Below are positions 53,691-63,213 of a stretch of DNA of 64,000 nucleotides, one piece after another (the first letter of the stretch is position 1; each line of letters starts with the position of its first letter). A program made the position numbers and the translations under genes. The DNA lies in contig DASPIL010000017.1 in NCBI GenBank assembly GCA_035629175.1, forward strand, positions 1 to 64,000. The letters run 5' to 3'. The notes under the pieces are model-generated. The model had not been told where the DNA came from, did no database searches, and was given only the letters and a program-made list of their open reading frames with translations. The DNA is from Verrucomicrobiia bacterium (GTDB lineage Bacteria > Verrucomicrobiota > Verrucomicrobiia > Limisphaerales > DASXHY01).

Positions 53691-55136
53691 ATGATGCCAG
53701 CCAGAGTTACTCGCCTCGCGCAAGTGGTTGCAGCTTCGATGTGCATGGCATGGCTGAGCGCGGGTTGTGTCGCAACGAACGAGTCGCGCTGCCAGACGCC
53801 TGCAGATAAGGCCTTTCGCGTTCTCCCGATCGGCATTTGCGAGGATTACCCTGAGGAATCGCGGTCGATCGCGGCGGCGCGCCGCGATCTGGAAGTGGCA
53901 GCCACGAACGGGCTGCGCGTATTGCGGATCGCATTTGGGTGGGATGCGATGGAGCCGGAACGCGGACAGTATGACTGGAGTTTCTGGGACCAGTTCGTTC
54001 GCATGGCTACGGAAGAATTCCACATCCGCCTGATCCCCTACGTCTGTTACACGCCGCGCTGGGCTTCGACGAGCAATGAAGACGACTTCTGGCAGCATCC
54101 ACCGCGCGACAGCGAAGATTTCGCGCGCTTTATGCGGGCACTCGTTGAGCGCTACAAGACCCGCATTCACTCGTGGGAACTATGGAACGAGCCTGATAAT
54201 CCTGCGTATTGGGCAGGTTCGGTCGAACAGTTTGCAGGGTTGCTCACCGCTGGGGCACGCGCCGTTCGTCAAACCGATCCGAATGCAAAGGTGGTGTTTG
54301 GCGGCCTTGCCTGGGACCTCAATTTTCTCGAGTCCGTGCTGACGAACGGCGAGGCGATGGAGCACGTCGATGTTGTGAATCTTCACAACTATTACGAGAC
54401 GTGGTCGAGCGAGCCGTTGGAGTATCTCCCGGGTTACGTGGGCCGCGCGCGCGACATCCTTCGCCAGCATGGATTGGATCAGCCCATTTGGATGGCCGAG
54501 GTCGGCTACAGCAGCTTTCGTCGGGGCGCGCACGTGTCAGGCCAATACCGCGCCCAGTACGGCTACGAGCATACCGACAACTTCCAGGCCGCGGCGTTGT
54601 TCCGCATGCTGACCATGCTCGCAGCGATGGACGACGTTTCCCTCATCGCATGGTATCGCATCAACGACCTCCCTCAAACCCAGGAGGTGATCGGCGATGT
54701 CAACAACCGGCACCTGGGCGTGTTGGATGAACAGGGTGGCGCAAAGCCTGCAATGCATGCGTTGCGATTTTTCGCTTCACTGTTTGGCCAGGGCTTTCGA
54801 TGCATCGATCACGAGGTTCGCGTAACGGCTGCCGTTCGACCCAAGTTTCACGCGCATGCGTTTGAACTGCGCGACGGAAGGGTGGTTCTGGTTTCCTGGT
54901 TGCAGAACCATGTGTACGGGCAGTGGCGGCCGGGGGATGGAAGCACGGACAATCCAAGACGCGGGTTCGTCAGCGTGCAGTTGCCGTTCGGTGTATCAGG
55001 TTCGGCATCGGCTTTTAACGCCGCCGGCGAGCCCGTTCGCGCGACGTTGGCGCGTTCAGCCACGGGCAGCCGGGTTGAAATGAATGTGGCTGCATCCGAG
55101 ACCACAATTGTCCTGCTGCGGCGGGCGCATCGATGA
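53691..55136 (+). CDS. Lipoprotein glycoside hydrolase, clan GH-A (GH39/GH5-like)
   Basis: 481 residues. The start is one of two adjacent ATGs before a lipoprotein signal (MAWLSAGC), with acylated Cys26. The (beta/alpha)8 barrel shows the clan GH-A acid/base in HSWELWNEPDN (Glu167) and a nucleophile candidate in IWMAEVGYSS (Glu270), about 103 residues apart as usual. A beta-sandwich-like C-terminal part follows after 395. The exact family and substrate are not clear: GH39-like xylosidase, GH5 or an unclassified clan member are all possible. It is probably on the outer or inner membrane facing the periplasm. Confidence 0.85.
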   Translation: MMPARVTRLAQVVAASMCMAWLSAGCVATNESRCQTPADKAFRVLPIGICEDYPEESRSIAAARRDLEVAATNGLRVLRIAFGWDAMEPERGQYDWSFWDQFVRMATEEFHIRLIPYVCYTPRWASTSNEDDFWQHPPRDSEDFARFMRALVERYKTRIHSWELWNEPDNPAYWAGSVEQFAGLLTAGARAVRQTDPNAKVVFGGLAWDLNFLESVLTNGEAMEHVDVVNLHNYYETWSSEPLEYLPGYVGRARDILRQHGLDQPIWMAEVGYSSFRRGAHVSGQYRAQYGYEHTDNFQAAALFRMLTMLAAMDDVSLIAWYRINDLPQTQEVIGDVNNRHLGVLDEQGGAKPAMHALRFFASLFGQGFRCIDHEVRVTAAVRPKFHAHAFELRDGRVVLVSWLQNHVYGQWRPGDGSTDNPRRGFVSVQLPFGVSGSASAFNAAGEPVRATLARSATGSRVEMNVAASETTIVLLRRAHR

Positions 55137-55140
55137 CAGT

Positions 55141-55869
55141 TTATCGTGCGTTCAACGCCCTGCGCCGCCTTGCCACCATCAAGGTCATTGCCACCATGGC
55201 GATTGCCTGAATGGGTCCGCTGATCAGGTAACCGTAGTGCTGGGATTGTGAGACGGCGAGCATTCCCGAGGGCGTGATAAACTTCCAGATGAAAACCGGC
55301 AAGGCGGCGTTGAGGAGATATACCAGGGCCAGGGCGAGGCCAGCGATGGCGGTGATTGTGATTGCGCCGCGTCGCTGAAGCCCCTGGCTGATGGCGGCAG
55401 TCCAGCGATTGCCGCGACCCGATGTGGCCCACCCTACAAGGAACAGACTTCCTGCGAACGTGAGAAGCTGCCCCGCAACGAACACGGTTGCACCAGTGCT
55501 AATGTTCACTTGTTCTGCATTTCGGAAGCCGAGCATGAGGAGGCTTCGGCCGAGTGTGTGAGCGAGACCGTAGACAAGCGCCCAGGTTTGGATTCCGATC
55601 AGCATCCAGAGAAACCGGTCCACCCACACAGCCGACGAATTCACTTTCGCGAATTCGCGTTCAAGGGTTTGGCTGCTTCCGATGCGCTTCAAAGCCACCA
55701 TGAAAGCTTCGTCTTCCAATAATCCGATCCTCTGGAACTCAGCTGTCAGCAGACGCAGATGCAATTCGATTTCATACACATCGTCCGGGCGGAGCGCCGC
55801 GGAAGACGCGAAATGCTCGCGCCATTCGCTGATCCTTTGGTTCAGGTCAAACGCGGGTTTCGTTTCCAT
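55141..55869 (-). CDS. Membrane protein with permease-prefix-like N-terminus, partner of PadR
   Basis: 242 residues. The N-terminal 80 residues are soluble and helical (LNQRISEWREHFASS; DDVYEIELHLRLLTAEFQRIG; LLEDEAFMVALKRIGS), similar to the permease-prefix/DUF1700-type domain that accompanies PadR regulators. Five or so hydrophobic segments follow (WMLIGIQTWALVYGLAH, VFVAGQLLTFAGSLFLVG, ITAIAGLALALVYLLNA, and others). The start overlaps the end of padR by 28 bp, so the two are co-transcribed. Function is unknown. Confidence 0.75.
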   Translation of the reverse strand: METKPAFDLNQRISEWREHFASSAALRPDDVYEIELHLRLLTAEFQRIGLLEDEAFMVALKRIGSSQTLEREFAKVNSSAVWVDRFLWMLIGIQTWALVYGLAHTLGRSLLMLGFRNAEQVNISTGATVFVAGQLLTFAGSLFLVGWATSGRGNRWTAAISQGLQRRGAITITAIAGLALALVYLLNAALPVFIWKFITPSGMLAVSQSQHYGYLISGPIQAIAMVAMTLMVARRRRALNAR

Positions 55870-56180
55870 AGAGCGGTCAGGGTTTCATGCACGGCCATCC
55901 ACTGTTGCTTTTCCGTTTGCAGCGACGCCCGTCCCTCCTTCCGAAGACGGTAGTATTTTCGCTTCCGGCCAGTTTCGGCTTCGCGCCATTCCGATTCGAT
56001 CAAACGTTCCTTTTCCATCCAATGCAGAACGGGGTAGAGCATTCCTTCTGTCCATTCGATGCGACCCCGCGATAGCTCGCGCACGCGCTGGATCAGGGCG
56101 TAACCGTAGTTTTCCCCCTCGCTGAGCACAGACAGGACCAGCGGCACGGTTGACGCGGCGACTAGTTCCTTTTGAAGCAT
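55842..56180 (-). CDS. PadR-family transcriptional regulator
   Basis: 112 residues from MLQKELVAASTVPLVLSVLSEG. The winged helix has YGYALIQRVRELS, WTEGMLYPVLHWMEKERLIESEW and RKRKYYRLRKEGRASLQ, the last two being the recognition helix and wing of PadR proteins. It belongs to the short one-domain type that is usually paired with a permease-prefix membrane protein, as here. It likely represses its own operon through the palindrome just upstream of its start. Confidence 0.93.
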   Translation of the reverse strand: MLQKELVAASTVPLVLSVLSEGENYGYALIQRVRELSRGRIEWTEGMLYPVLHWMEKERLIESEWREAETGRKRKYYRLRKEGRASLQTEKQQWMAVHETLTALWKRNPRLT

Positions 56181-56185
56181 GGCAG

Positions 56186-56199
56186 TGTTATGCCTAACA
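56186..56199. promoter_or_regulatory. Palindrome TGTTA-N4-TAACA, candidate PadR operator
   Basis: A perfect 5-bp inverted repeat with a 4-bp spacer, starting 6 bp upstream of the padR start codon, flanked by direct CAGTG words. Position and symmetry fit autoregulation by the neighbouring PadR protein. Confidence 0.45.
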
Positions 56200-56346
56200 G
56201 TGCGAGGCCTTGTCAACAGGTGTTTTGGTGAGCAGCTACTTGCGCTGGAGTCGTTTCTCTGGGCAGTACGGGGTGAAGCCCTGATTGTTCGTCCCGGTGT
56301 GCAGCCTACTGTGAAAACAACTTCGAACCACTTCGAAGTCTTTAAA

Positions 56347-57462
56347 ATGAAACGAATACTGATCACCGGTGGGGCAGGGTTCATTGGATCACATCTCACG
56401 GACGAACTTCTCGCACAGGGCTATCAAATCCGGATTTTGGATTCTCTCTCCGAACAGGTTCATGGACCCAAACAGCAGCGTCCTGAGTATCTGGATTCTG
56501 ACGTGGAACTGGTGGTCGGCGATGTGCGTGACCGGGACGCGGTTCGCCGCAGCCTGAAAGGCGTGGACGCGGTTTATCATTTTGCAGCAATGGTCGGCGT
56601 GGGCCAGAGCATGTATGAAGTGGCGAAATACACGTCCGTAAACAACGAGGGCACCGCGGTGCTGCTCGAGGCCCTCATTGAGAAGCCCGTGGAGCGGCTC
56701 GTGGTTGCATCCAGCATGAGCTTGTATGGAGAGGGGTTGTATCGGACGCCGATAGGAGATTTTGTTCCCGGTCATGAACGCACCCTTGAGGAGCTCAAGG
56801 CGCGCGACTGGGAGCTTCACGATGCCGAGGGTGGAGTTCTCACGCCGGTGCCAACGCCCGAAAACAAATCACCGGCCCTCGCTTCCATTTACGCGTTGTC
56901 GAAATACGACCAGGAACGGATGTGCCTGATCATCGGCCGCGCATACCAGATTCCGACCGTGGCGCTCCGCTTTTTCAATGTCTACGGAACGCGCCAGGCG
57001 CTTTCGAATCCTTACACCGGCGTGATGGCCATATTCGCCTCGCGCTTGTTGAACAACAATCCACCCATGATTTTTGAAGACGGCCTCCAGAAGCGTGACT
57101 TCGTGAGCGTTCACGACGTCGCGCGGGGATGCCGTCTGGCTTTGGAAACTCCCGCGGCAGCGGGGCAGGTGTTCAACATCGGAAGCGGCCAGCACTACAC
57201 GATCAGCGACCTCGCTCAACGCATATCGTCCGTAATGGGCAAGGAGCACATTGAGGCCGAAATTACCGGCAAGTATCGCATTGGCGACGTGCGTCATTGT
57301 TTCGCGGACATCAGCCATGCGCGCAGCGTCATCGGCTACGAGCCGCAGGTCTCGCTCGATAATGGCTTGAATGAGTTGGTGACATGGCTCGAGGGCCAGG
57401 TTGCGGAAGATCGCGTCGCGCAGGCAAGCGCCGAACTCTCAGCACGAGGTCTGACTGTATGA
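56347..57462 (+). CDS. NAD-dependent epimerase/dehydratase (extended SDR)
   Basis: 371 residues from MKRILITGGAGFIGSHLTDEL, the dinucleotide-binding GxxGxxG. VASSMSLYGEG is the catalytic Ser region and YALSKYDQERM the YxxxK. VALRFFNVYGTRQ and RDFVSVHDVARG are substrate/NAD blocks of nucleotide-sugar epimerases. An insertion of about 40 residues after YGEG includes CX-free polar sequence (DFVPGHERTLEELK), as in dTDP-L-rhamnose 4-epimerase-like proteins. It opens the right-end glycan cassette; its stop overlaps the next gene by ATGA. Confidence 0.92.
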   Translation: MKRILITGGAGFIGSHLTDELLAQGYQIRILDSLSEQVHGPKQQRPEYLDSDVELVVGDVRDRDAVRRSLKGVDAVYHFAAMVGVGQSMYEVAKYTSVNNEGTAVLLEALIEKPVERLVVASSMSLYGEGLYRTPIGDFVPGHERTLEELKARDWELHDAEGGVLTPVPTPENKSPALASIYALSKYDQERMCLIIGRAYQIPTVALRFFNVYGTRQALSNPYTGVMAIFASRLLNNNPPMIFEDGLQKRDFVSVHDVARGCRLALETPAAAGQVFNIGSGQHYTISDLAQRISSVMGKEHIEAEITGKYRIGDVRHCFADISHARSVIGYEPQVSLDNGLNELVTWLEGQVAEDRVAQASAELSARGLTV

Positions 57463-58739
57463 GCAGGCGAACCACGAAGGCCTTGGGGAGCGACAATGGA
57501 GGTGCGGCGGGCCACCTGCACTCGCCAGCAACAGGCGTCAATAGCGTTAACGGGCATCGGGGGCGGCCGGCGCTGATCACAGGAGGCGCCGGGTTTATTG
57601 GCACCAACCTCGCGGCCCGGCTGTTGTCGGGTGGCAAGCCCGTGATCCTGTTCGACAATCTTTCCCGCGCAGGGGTTGAGCAAAACCTGGCATGGCTCCA
57701 GGCAACCTATGGCACGCTCGTCCAGTTCCAGCATGGGGACATCCGAAACCGCGAAGCCGTTCGCAGGGCTGTCTCAGATGCGGGCCAGGTGTTTCATTTC
57801 GCGGCGCAGGTCGCGGTGACAACGAGCCTTGAGGACCCGATTGATGATTTTGAGATCAATGCGCTGGGCACTTTGAATTTGCTGGAAGCCATCCGATCCC
57901 GGTCCTCTCCGCCGCCGTTGATCTTCACCAGCACGAACAAGGTTTACGGCCACATGAATGATGTCGCGCTCGTGCAGCGCGAGGAACGTTACGAACCTGC
58001 GGATGCGGAGTCGGGGGACTTCGGTTTCGGCGAATCGCGCGCGCTGCATTTTCACAGTCCATACGGCTGTTCGAAGGGAGCCGCGGAGCAATACGTCCTG
58101 GACTATGCCAAGACGTTCGGCCTTAAGACTGCGGTATTTCGGATGAGTTGCATCTACGGGCCGCATCAATTCGGCAACGAGGATCAGGGATGGGTCGCTC
58201 ATTTCCTCATCCGCGCCCTTAACGGTGAACCCATCACACTCTACGGCGATGGCCGGCAGGTGCGGGATATTTTGTTTGTCGAAGATTTGGTGAACGCTTT
58301 CCTGCTCGCGCAAGAAAACATCAGTGCCATCAGCGGGCAGGTCTTCAATATTGGCGGCGGGCCGTCGAACACGACGAGCTTGTTAGAGCTTCTGAATCTG
58401 ATTAGCCACCTGCGCGGACGCGCGCCTTCGGTGCGCTTCGATGCTTGGCGGCCCGCTGACCAGCAATTCTACGTATCTGACACCCGCCGGTTTTCTGAAG
58501 CAACGGGCTGGGCCCCTGCCCTCACAGTTCGCGAGGGCGTGACGCAGTTGCACGATTGGCTGGTGAAGAATCGCTCGACTGCCTCATCGATCGATGCTGT
58601 CTCCTCTGTGCGCGCCCGTCACCATGGTGGTGTGAGTCTTCGGAAAGTTCCGGCTCGGCGAGTTCCGCGTCTCAAGCGCCTGCCGAACGGAAGCGGTGAA
58701 CCCCGCGAAACGGATGTTACGCTGGCAACAGCCGTGTAA
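57459..58739 (+). CDS. NAD-dependent epimerase, CDP-paratose 2-epimerase-like
   Basis: 426 residues. After a polar N-terminal 30, the Rossmann fold begins ALITGGAGFIGTNLAARLL. FTSTNKVYGHM holds the catalytic Thr/Ser, and SPYGCSKGAAEQYVLDYAKTFGLKT holds YxxxK. The SCIYGPHQFGNEDQGWVAHFLI block is characteristic of CDP-paratose/tyvelose epimerases (RfbE type). The last 50 residues are basic and look non-enzymatic. It is coupled to the previous epimerase gene, so both may act on one nucleotide sugar. Confidence 0.9.
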   Translation: MSRRTTKALGSDNGGAAGHLHSPATGVNSVNGHRGRPALITGGAGFIGTNLAARLLSGGKPVILFDNLSRAGVEQNLAWLQATYGTLVQFQHGDIRNREAVRRAVSDAGQVFHFAAQVAVTTSLEDPIDDFEINALGTLNLLEAIRSRSSPPPLIFTSTNKVYGHMNDVALVQREERYEPADAESGDFGFGESRALHFHSPYGCSKGAAEQYVLDYAKTFGLKTAVFRMSCIYGPHQFGNEDQGWVAHFLIRALNGEPITLYGDGRQVRDILFVEDLVNAFLLAQENISAISGQVFNIGGGPSNTTSLLELLNLISHLRGRAPSVRFDAWRPADQQFYVSDTRRFSEATGWAPALTVREGVTQLHDWLVKNRSTASSIDAVSSVRARHHGGVSLRKVPARRVPRLKRLPNGSGEPRETDVTLATAV

Positions 58740-58879
58740 GCATGGCGCACGTGACTCATGCCGGCTCGGGGACGTCCCTCCTCGGCACCCGCCAAGGCGC
58801 TTGCGACGCACCTGCAGCACTGCAGCTTGGCTCCAACGCCACCTTTCGACCAGGACGTTCTGGGCGAAACAGGAACCGC

Positions 58880-59836
58880 ATGGTGGCCGCGGTGCTGGCG
58901 GGACCCGGGTTGATCCGGATCGAGGAGCAGCCGGTTCCAGATCCTCGCGAGAATGAAGTCCGTGTCCGCCTTGAGGGCTGCGGTGTCTGCGGATCCAACC
59001 TCGCGCCGTGGGAGGGCCGCCCGTGGTTTTCGTATCCGTTCGAAGCTGGCCAGCCGGGACACGAGGGTTGGGGCTATGTGGACGCGATCGGCAGCCGTGT
59101 CACAACAGTGGGGATAAACGATCGCGTCGCGTTGCTTTCGTATAGGGCCTTCGCTGAATTTGACGTCGCCCCGGAAAGCGCAGTCGTCAGGCTGCCGCCC
59201 GAGTTTGACGGCCAGCCTTTTCCAGGCGAAGCGCTGGGCTGTGCACTGAACGTGTTTCATCGCAGCGACATCAGGAAGGGGCAGACCGTTGCGATCGTCG
59301 GAATTGGTTTTCTCGGGGCTGTGTTGACACAACTCTGCGCGCGCGCCGGCGCGAATGTCATCGCTATCACTCGCCGTCCTTTCGCCTTGGAAATGGCCCG
59401 GATGATGGGCGCGGCTGAAACCATTCCCATGGACGATCACTGCCGGATCATCGAGAAAGTGAAACGTCTGACAACTGATTTGGGATGTGACCGCGTGATT
59501 GAAGCGGTCGGAGCGCAATGGCCTCTCGATTTGGCGGGTGAACTGACACGGGAACGAGGACGGCTCATCATCGCCGGGTATCATCAGGACGGACCACGCC
59601 AGGTGAACATGCAGTTGTGGAACTGGCGCGGGCTCGACGTCATCAACGCCCATGAGCGCGAAACCGCCGTTTATGTGAACGGCATTCGCGACGCGGTTGA
59701 ATCCATGACCGCGGGCAACCTGAACCCGCAACCGCTCTACACCCACGAGTTTTCGCTGGAACGACTGGCGAGCGCCTTGAACGCAATGAAAGCCCGCCCA
59801 GCTGAATTTCTGAAAGCCTGGGTTCGCATATCATAA
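58880..59836 (+). CDS. Zinc-type medium-chain dehydrogenase
   Basis: 318 residues from the ATG preceded by AGGA 5 bp upstream; an ATG 138 bp earlier, 2 bp after the preceding stop, would add 46 residues with no family match. GCGVCGSNLAPWEG carries a Cys where the catalytic zinc is bound, and GQPGHEGWGYV is the GHE motif; Asn replaces the usual Asp after GVCGS. The cofactor-binding GIGFLGAVLTQLCARAG follows. The MDR fold is complete but somewhat short. In this cassette it probably oxidises or reduces a sugar or polyol. Its stop and the next start share one base (TAATG). Confidence 0.85.
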   Translation: MVAAVLAGPGLIRIEEQPVPDPRENEVRVRLEGCGVCGSNLAPWEGRPWFSYPFEAGQPGHEGWGYVDAIGSRVTTVGINDRVALLSYRAFAEFDVAPESAVVRLPPEFDGQPFPGEALGCALNVFHRSDIRKGQTVAIVGIGFLGAVLTQLCARAGANVIAITRRPFALEMARMMGAAETIPMDDHCRIIEKVKRLTTDLGCDRVIEAVGAQWPLDLAGELTRERGRLIIAGYHQDGPRQVNMQLWNWRGLDVINAHERETAVYVNGIRDAVESMTAGNLNPQPLYTHEFSLERLASALNAMKARPAEFLKAWVRIS

Positions 59837-60900
59837 TGAAAAGTTTCATGCCAGACCTGCTGGACCAGCCGAGCCCGACAAGACCCGCCGCGAAGAGATG
59901 TGCGCGCCCAAGACTCGGTTTTTTAGGCGTCGGCTGGATCGGCCGGAATCGGATGGAAGCGATGGCAGCAAGCGGCGCCATTGAAATCACAGCCATTGCC
60001 GAAACTTCGGAAGCATTGCGGACAGAGGCGGCGCGCATCGAACCTCGAGCTGCGGTGTTGGACTCGTTGGACGCCTTGTTGGAGGTGGAACTGGATGGGG
60101 TGGTGATCGCCACGCCGAGCGCTTTGCACGCCGATCAGGCGGTTGCTGCGCTCGAGCGTGGCCTCGCCGTCTTTTGCCAGAAGCCGCTGGGACGGAACGC
60201 CGCTGAAACCCGGCGCGTGATCGATGCTGCGCGATCCGCAGATCGATTGCTCGGTGTCGATCTCTCCTATCGCTTTATCACTGGTGTTCAACGGATCCGC
60301 GAGTTGAACCTGGCAGGGGAGCTCGGGGACATTTACGCCGTCGACCTGACATTTCATAACGCGTATGGGCCCGATAAACCTTGGTTCTACGACGCCCGGT
60401 TGTCGGGCGGTGGCTGCGTGATTGATCTTGGGATTCACCTCGTGGATCTCGCCCTGTGGACGTTGCAGTTTCCTCGCCTCCGCAACGTCACCAGCCGCCT
60501 CTTTGCACAGGGCCGTCCACTGGCGCGCGACACTGGCGAGGTGGAAGATTATGCAATGGCCCGCCTCGATCTCGAAACCGGCGCAGCCGTGCAGCTCGCC
60601 TGCTCATGGAAACTGCCTGCAGGGTGTGACGCCGTGATCTCCGCAGCCTTCTATGGCACGCGAGGCGGGGCTGCCATTCGGAACGTGGGCGGCTCGTTTT
60701 ATGACTTCGTGGCGGAAAGGTTTATTGGTACACGCCGTGAAATCCTGTCGGACATCGTGGAGCCTTGGGGTCCCCGGGCAGCTGTGAATTGGGCCGAACA
60801 GCTGGCACGGGGTGGTAGGTATTCGCCTGATGTCGAAGACCTTCTTGCGGTCGCAGAATCCCTCGATTGCATCTACGGCAATTCGAGACTCCCGATCTGA
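59836..60900 (+). CDS. Gfo/Idh/MocA-family oxidoreductase
   Basis: 354 residues. The Rossmann part reads RLGFLGVGWIGRNRMEAMAAS, then VVIATPSALHADQAVAALERG and AVFCQKPLGRNAAE (the EKP-type motif as QKP). The C-terminal half has GGGCVIDLGIHLVDLALW, the substrate-site His block. It is NAD(P)-dependent on a sugar or inositol. Translational coupling to the dehydrogenase suggests the two act in sequence on the same sugar. Confidence 0.92.
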   Translation: MKSFMPDLLDQPSPTRPAAKRCARPRLGFLGVGWIGRNRMEAMAASGAIEITAIAETSEALRTEAARIEPRAAVLDSLDALLEVELDGVVIATPSALHADQAVAALERGLAVFCQKPLGRNAAETRRVIDAARSADRLLGVDLSYRFITGVQRIRELNLAGELGDIYAVDLTFHNAYGPDKPWFYDARLSGGGCVIDLGIHLVDLALWTLQFPRLRNVTSRLFAQGRPLARDTGEVEDYAMARLDLETGAAVQLACSWKLPAGCDAVISAAFYGTRGGAAIRNVGGSFYDFVAERFIGTRREILSDIVEPWGPRAAVNWAEQLARGGRYSPDVEDLLAVAESLDCIYGNSRLPI

Positions 60901-60913
60901 TGACCAACGTCAA

Positions 60914-62092
60914 ATGAATCAGTTGCTGCATCCCAGGCGCGTCTTGATGACCGCGGACACCGTCGGTGGAGTCTGGACCTACGCACTCGAACTGACCCGT
61001 GCGCTGGCTCGACACGGTATTGCGATTGGCCTCGCGACGATGGGAGCGCCGATGAGCATGACCCAAAAGGCTGAAGCGGCAGCCGAGTCCAACCTCACTT
61101 TATTTGAGAGCGCTTACAAGTTGGAGTGGATGACGGATAGCAGGCGAGATGTGGAGCGCGCCGGGCACTGGCTTCTGGAATTGGAGCAATCGTTTCAACC
61201 TGACCTGGTGCATCTGAATGGATTCGCACATGGCGCCCTGCCCTGGGAATGCCCCCGTCTCGTGGTTGGACACTCCTGCGTGCTTTCCTGGTGGCGAGCG
61301 GTCCGTGGCAGTGAAGCTCCAGCGGAGTGGGATGATTACCGCGAAGGGGTCATCACTGGATTGCAGGCTGCCGATCTCGTCGTCGCACCGTCCCGGACCA
61401 TGCTCCAATCACTGATTCGCGATTACGGGCCGTTTAAGCGTTCGCGCGTGATCTACAACGGCCGCCGGCTGCCGAGCATAAAGCCGCGAAAGAAGCACGA
61501 CCTCGTCTTCGCAGCGGGCCGCCTGTGGGATGACGCGAAGAATATTGGAACGCTTGCCACGGCCGCTAAAAAGCTTGAATGGCCGGTGCTGATCGCGGGA
61601 GCGGAGGCGGACCCCGATGGCAACCTCGCGCGATTCCGAAATCTGTCCTGCCTGGGGAATTTATCACCCACAGACATGGCGGGCGCTTTGCAGCGGGCGG
61701 CGATCTATGCATTGCCGGCACGCTACGAACCGTTCGGGCTCTCGGCGCTTGAAGCGGCGCTGAGTCACTGCGCACTCGTGCTGGGCGACATTCCCAGCCT
61801 GCGTGAGATTTGGGAGGACGCCGCGGTGTATGTGGATCCTGATGATGCCGTCGCATTGCAGGCGACGCTTTCCGGATTGATTGCCGACCCGCACGAGCGC
61901 GCCCGTCTGGCGGATGCCGCGTTTGCGCAGGCGCAGCGTTACACACCCGAGACGATGGCGGATGTCTACATGCATGCGTATGCAGAATTGCTGGCGCGCC
62001 GTGTCGCAGCTGCGAACGAGCCGGAGGCGGCTCCCGCCGTGGCCTCTTCAGATTCCAACGCAGCGCCTCTCGCTGCCGGAACTGGCTCATGA
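60914..62092 (+). CDS. Glycosyltransferase family 4 (GT-B)
   Basis: 392 residues. The N-terminal part MTADTVGGVWTYALELTRAL and the C-terminal donor half with LVFAAGRLWDDAKNIGTLATAAKKL, then YEPFGLSALEAALSHCALVLGDIPSLREIW show the E-x7-E motif of retaining GT4 enzymes. It ends with an Ala/Pro-rich tail. A 13-bp gap separates it from the Gfo/Idh gene, and its stop overlaps the next start by ATGA. Confidence 0.9.
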   Translation: MNQLLHPRRVLMTADTVGGVWTYALELTRALARHGIAIGLATMGAPMSMTQKAEAAAESNLTLFESAYKLEWMTDSRRDVERAGHWLLELEQSFQPDLVHLNGFAHGALPWECPRLVVGHSCVLSWWRAVRGSEAPAEWDDYREGVITGLQAADLVVAPSRTMLQSLIRDYGPFKRSRVIYNGRRLPSIKPRKKHDLVFAAGRLWDDAKNIGTLATAAKKLEWPVLIAGAEADPDGNLARFRNLSCLGNLSPTDMAGALQRAAIYALPARYEPFGLSALEAALSHCALVLGDIPSLREIWEDAAVYVDPDDAVALQATLSGLIADPHERARLADAAFAQAQRYTPETMADVYMHAYAELLARRVAAANEPEAAPAVASSDSNAAPLAAGTGS

Positions 62093-63213
62093 AAATCGTT
62101 CTCTTTTATCATTCGCTTCTCTCCGACTGGAACCACGGCAACGCTCATTTCCTTCGCGGAGTCGTCTCCGACCTGCTGGCACGGGGACACGACGTGGCCG
62201 TGTATGAACCTCACGACGCATGGAGTCTGAAGAATCTGCTGGAGCAGCATGGCGAGAAGCCGGTCGAAGATTTCCGCCGCGTCTATCCGGGCCTCAGTTC
62301 CATCCGATATGACCTTGCGCGGCTGGATCTCGACGAAGTCTTGAGCGGGGCCGAAATTGTCATCGTTCACGAATGGAACGATCATCAACTGGTTCGCCGC
62401 GTGGGGGAGCATCGTGCCCGCTACGACACGTATCGATTGTTCTTTCACGACACGCACCATCGGATGGTCACTGCGCCTGAAAGCATGGCAGCGTATGAGC
62501 TCTCCCACTACGATGGCGTGCTCGCTTACGGGGACGTGCTTCGCGAATTATATGAAAACAGCGGCCGTGTCCGGCAAGCGTGGACTTGGCACGAGGCGGC
62601 CGATGTCCGCGTTTTCAGCCCGCATCCGGAAGTCGCCAAATGCGGAGACCTGGTTTGGGTGGGCAATTGGGGCGATGACGAACGCACCACCGAGCTGGAT
62701 GAATTCCTGATTCAACCCTGCGCCGCCCTGAAGCTCAGTGCGCGCGTGCATGGCGTGAGGTATCCGGCGGCAGCGGTTCAGCGGCTGACAGCAGCAGGAA
62801 TCGAATACTCGGGATGGCTCCCAAATTTCGCCGCGCCCGGCGTGTTTGCGCAACATCGTGTCACGGTCCACATCCCTCGCCGGCCCTACGTGCAGGCGCT
62901 TCCGGGAATTCCGACGATCCGCGTTTTCGAAGCGCTGGCGTGCGGCATCCCGTTGATCTGTTCGCCATGGAATGACGTCGAGGGGCTGTTCGAACCGGGA
63001 AAAGATTTTCTCGTGGCGCGGAACGGGGCGGAAATGAGTGCGCAACTTCGTGCTGTCCTGAACGAACCTGAATTTGGACGCGAATTGGCGCAGCATGGCC
63101 TGCAAACCGTCCATGAACATCACACGTGCGCGCATCGCGTGGATGAACTGCTTTCCATTCATGCCGCCCTGAAAGAGCGCGCAACGGGTGTCATCGCCTC
63201 AGCATCTTTATGA
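62089..63213 (+). CDS. CgeB-like glycosyltransferase
   Basis: 374 residues. N-terminal MKIVLFYHSLLSDWNHGNAHFLRGV and DLLARGHDVAVYEPHDAW, then DLVWVGNWGDDERTTELDEFLI and the C-terminal PGIPTIRVFEALACGIPLICSPWNDVEGLFEPGKDFL, match the CgeB / glycosyl-transferase-group family first described in Bacillus spore coats. The acceptor is unknown. Start and stop overlap both neighbours through ATGA. Confidence 0.88.
   Translation: MKIVLFYHSLLSDWNHGNAHFLRGVVSDLLARGHDVAVYEPHDAWSLKNLLEQHGEKPVEDFRRVYPGLSSIRYDLARLDLDEVLSGAEIVIVHEWNDHQLVRRVGEHRARYDTYRLFFHDTHHRMVTAPESMAAYELSHYDGVLAYGDVLRELYENSGRVRQAWTWHEAADVRVFSPHPEVAKCGDLVWVGNWGDDERTTELDEFLIQPCAALKLSARVHGVRYPAAAVQRLTAAGIEYSGWLPNFAAPGVFAQHRVTVHIPRRPYVQALPGIPTIRVFEALACGIPLICSPWNDVEGLFEPGKDFLVARNGAEMSAQLRAVLNEPEFGRELAQHGLQTVHEHHTCAHRVDELLSIHAALKERATGVIASASL

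Noticed and set aside
58742-58879. 46-residue N-terminal extension of the zinc dehydrogenase
   Set aside because: It lacks similarity to MDR enzymes, and the later ATG has an AGGA site; kept only as an alternative start.
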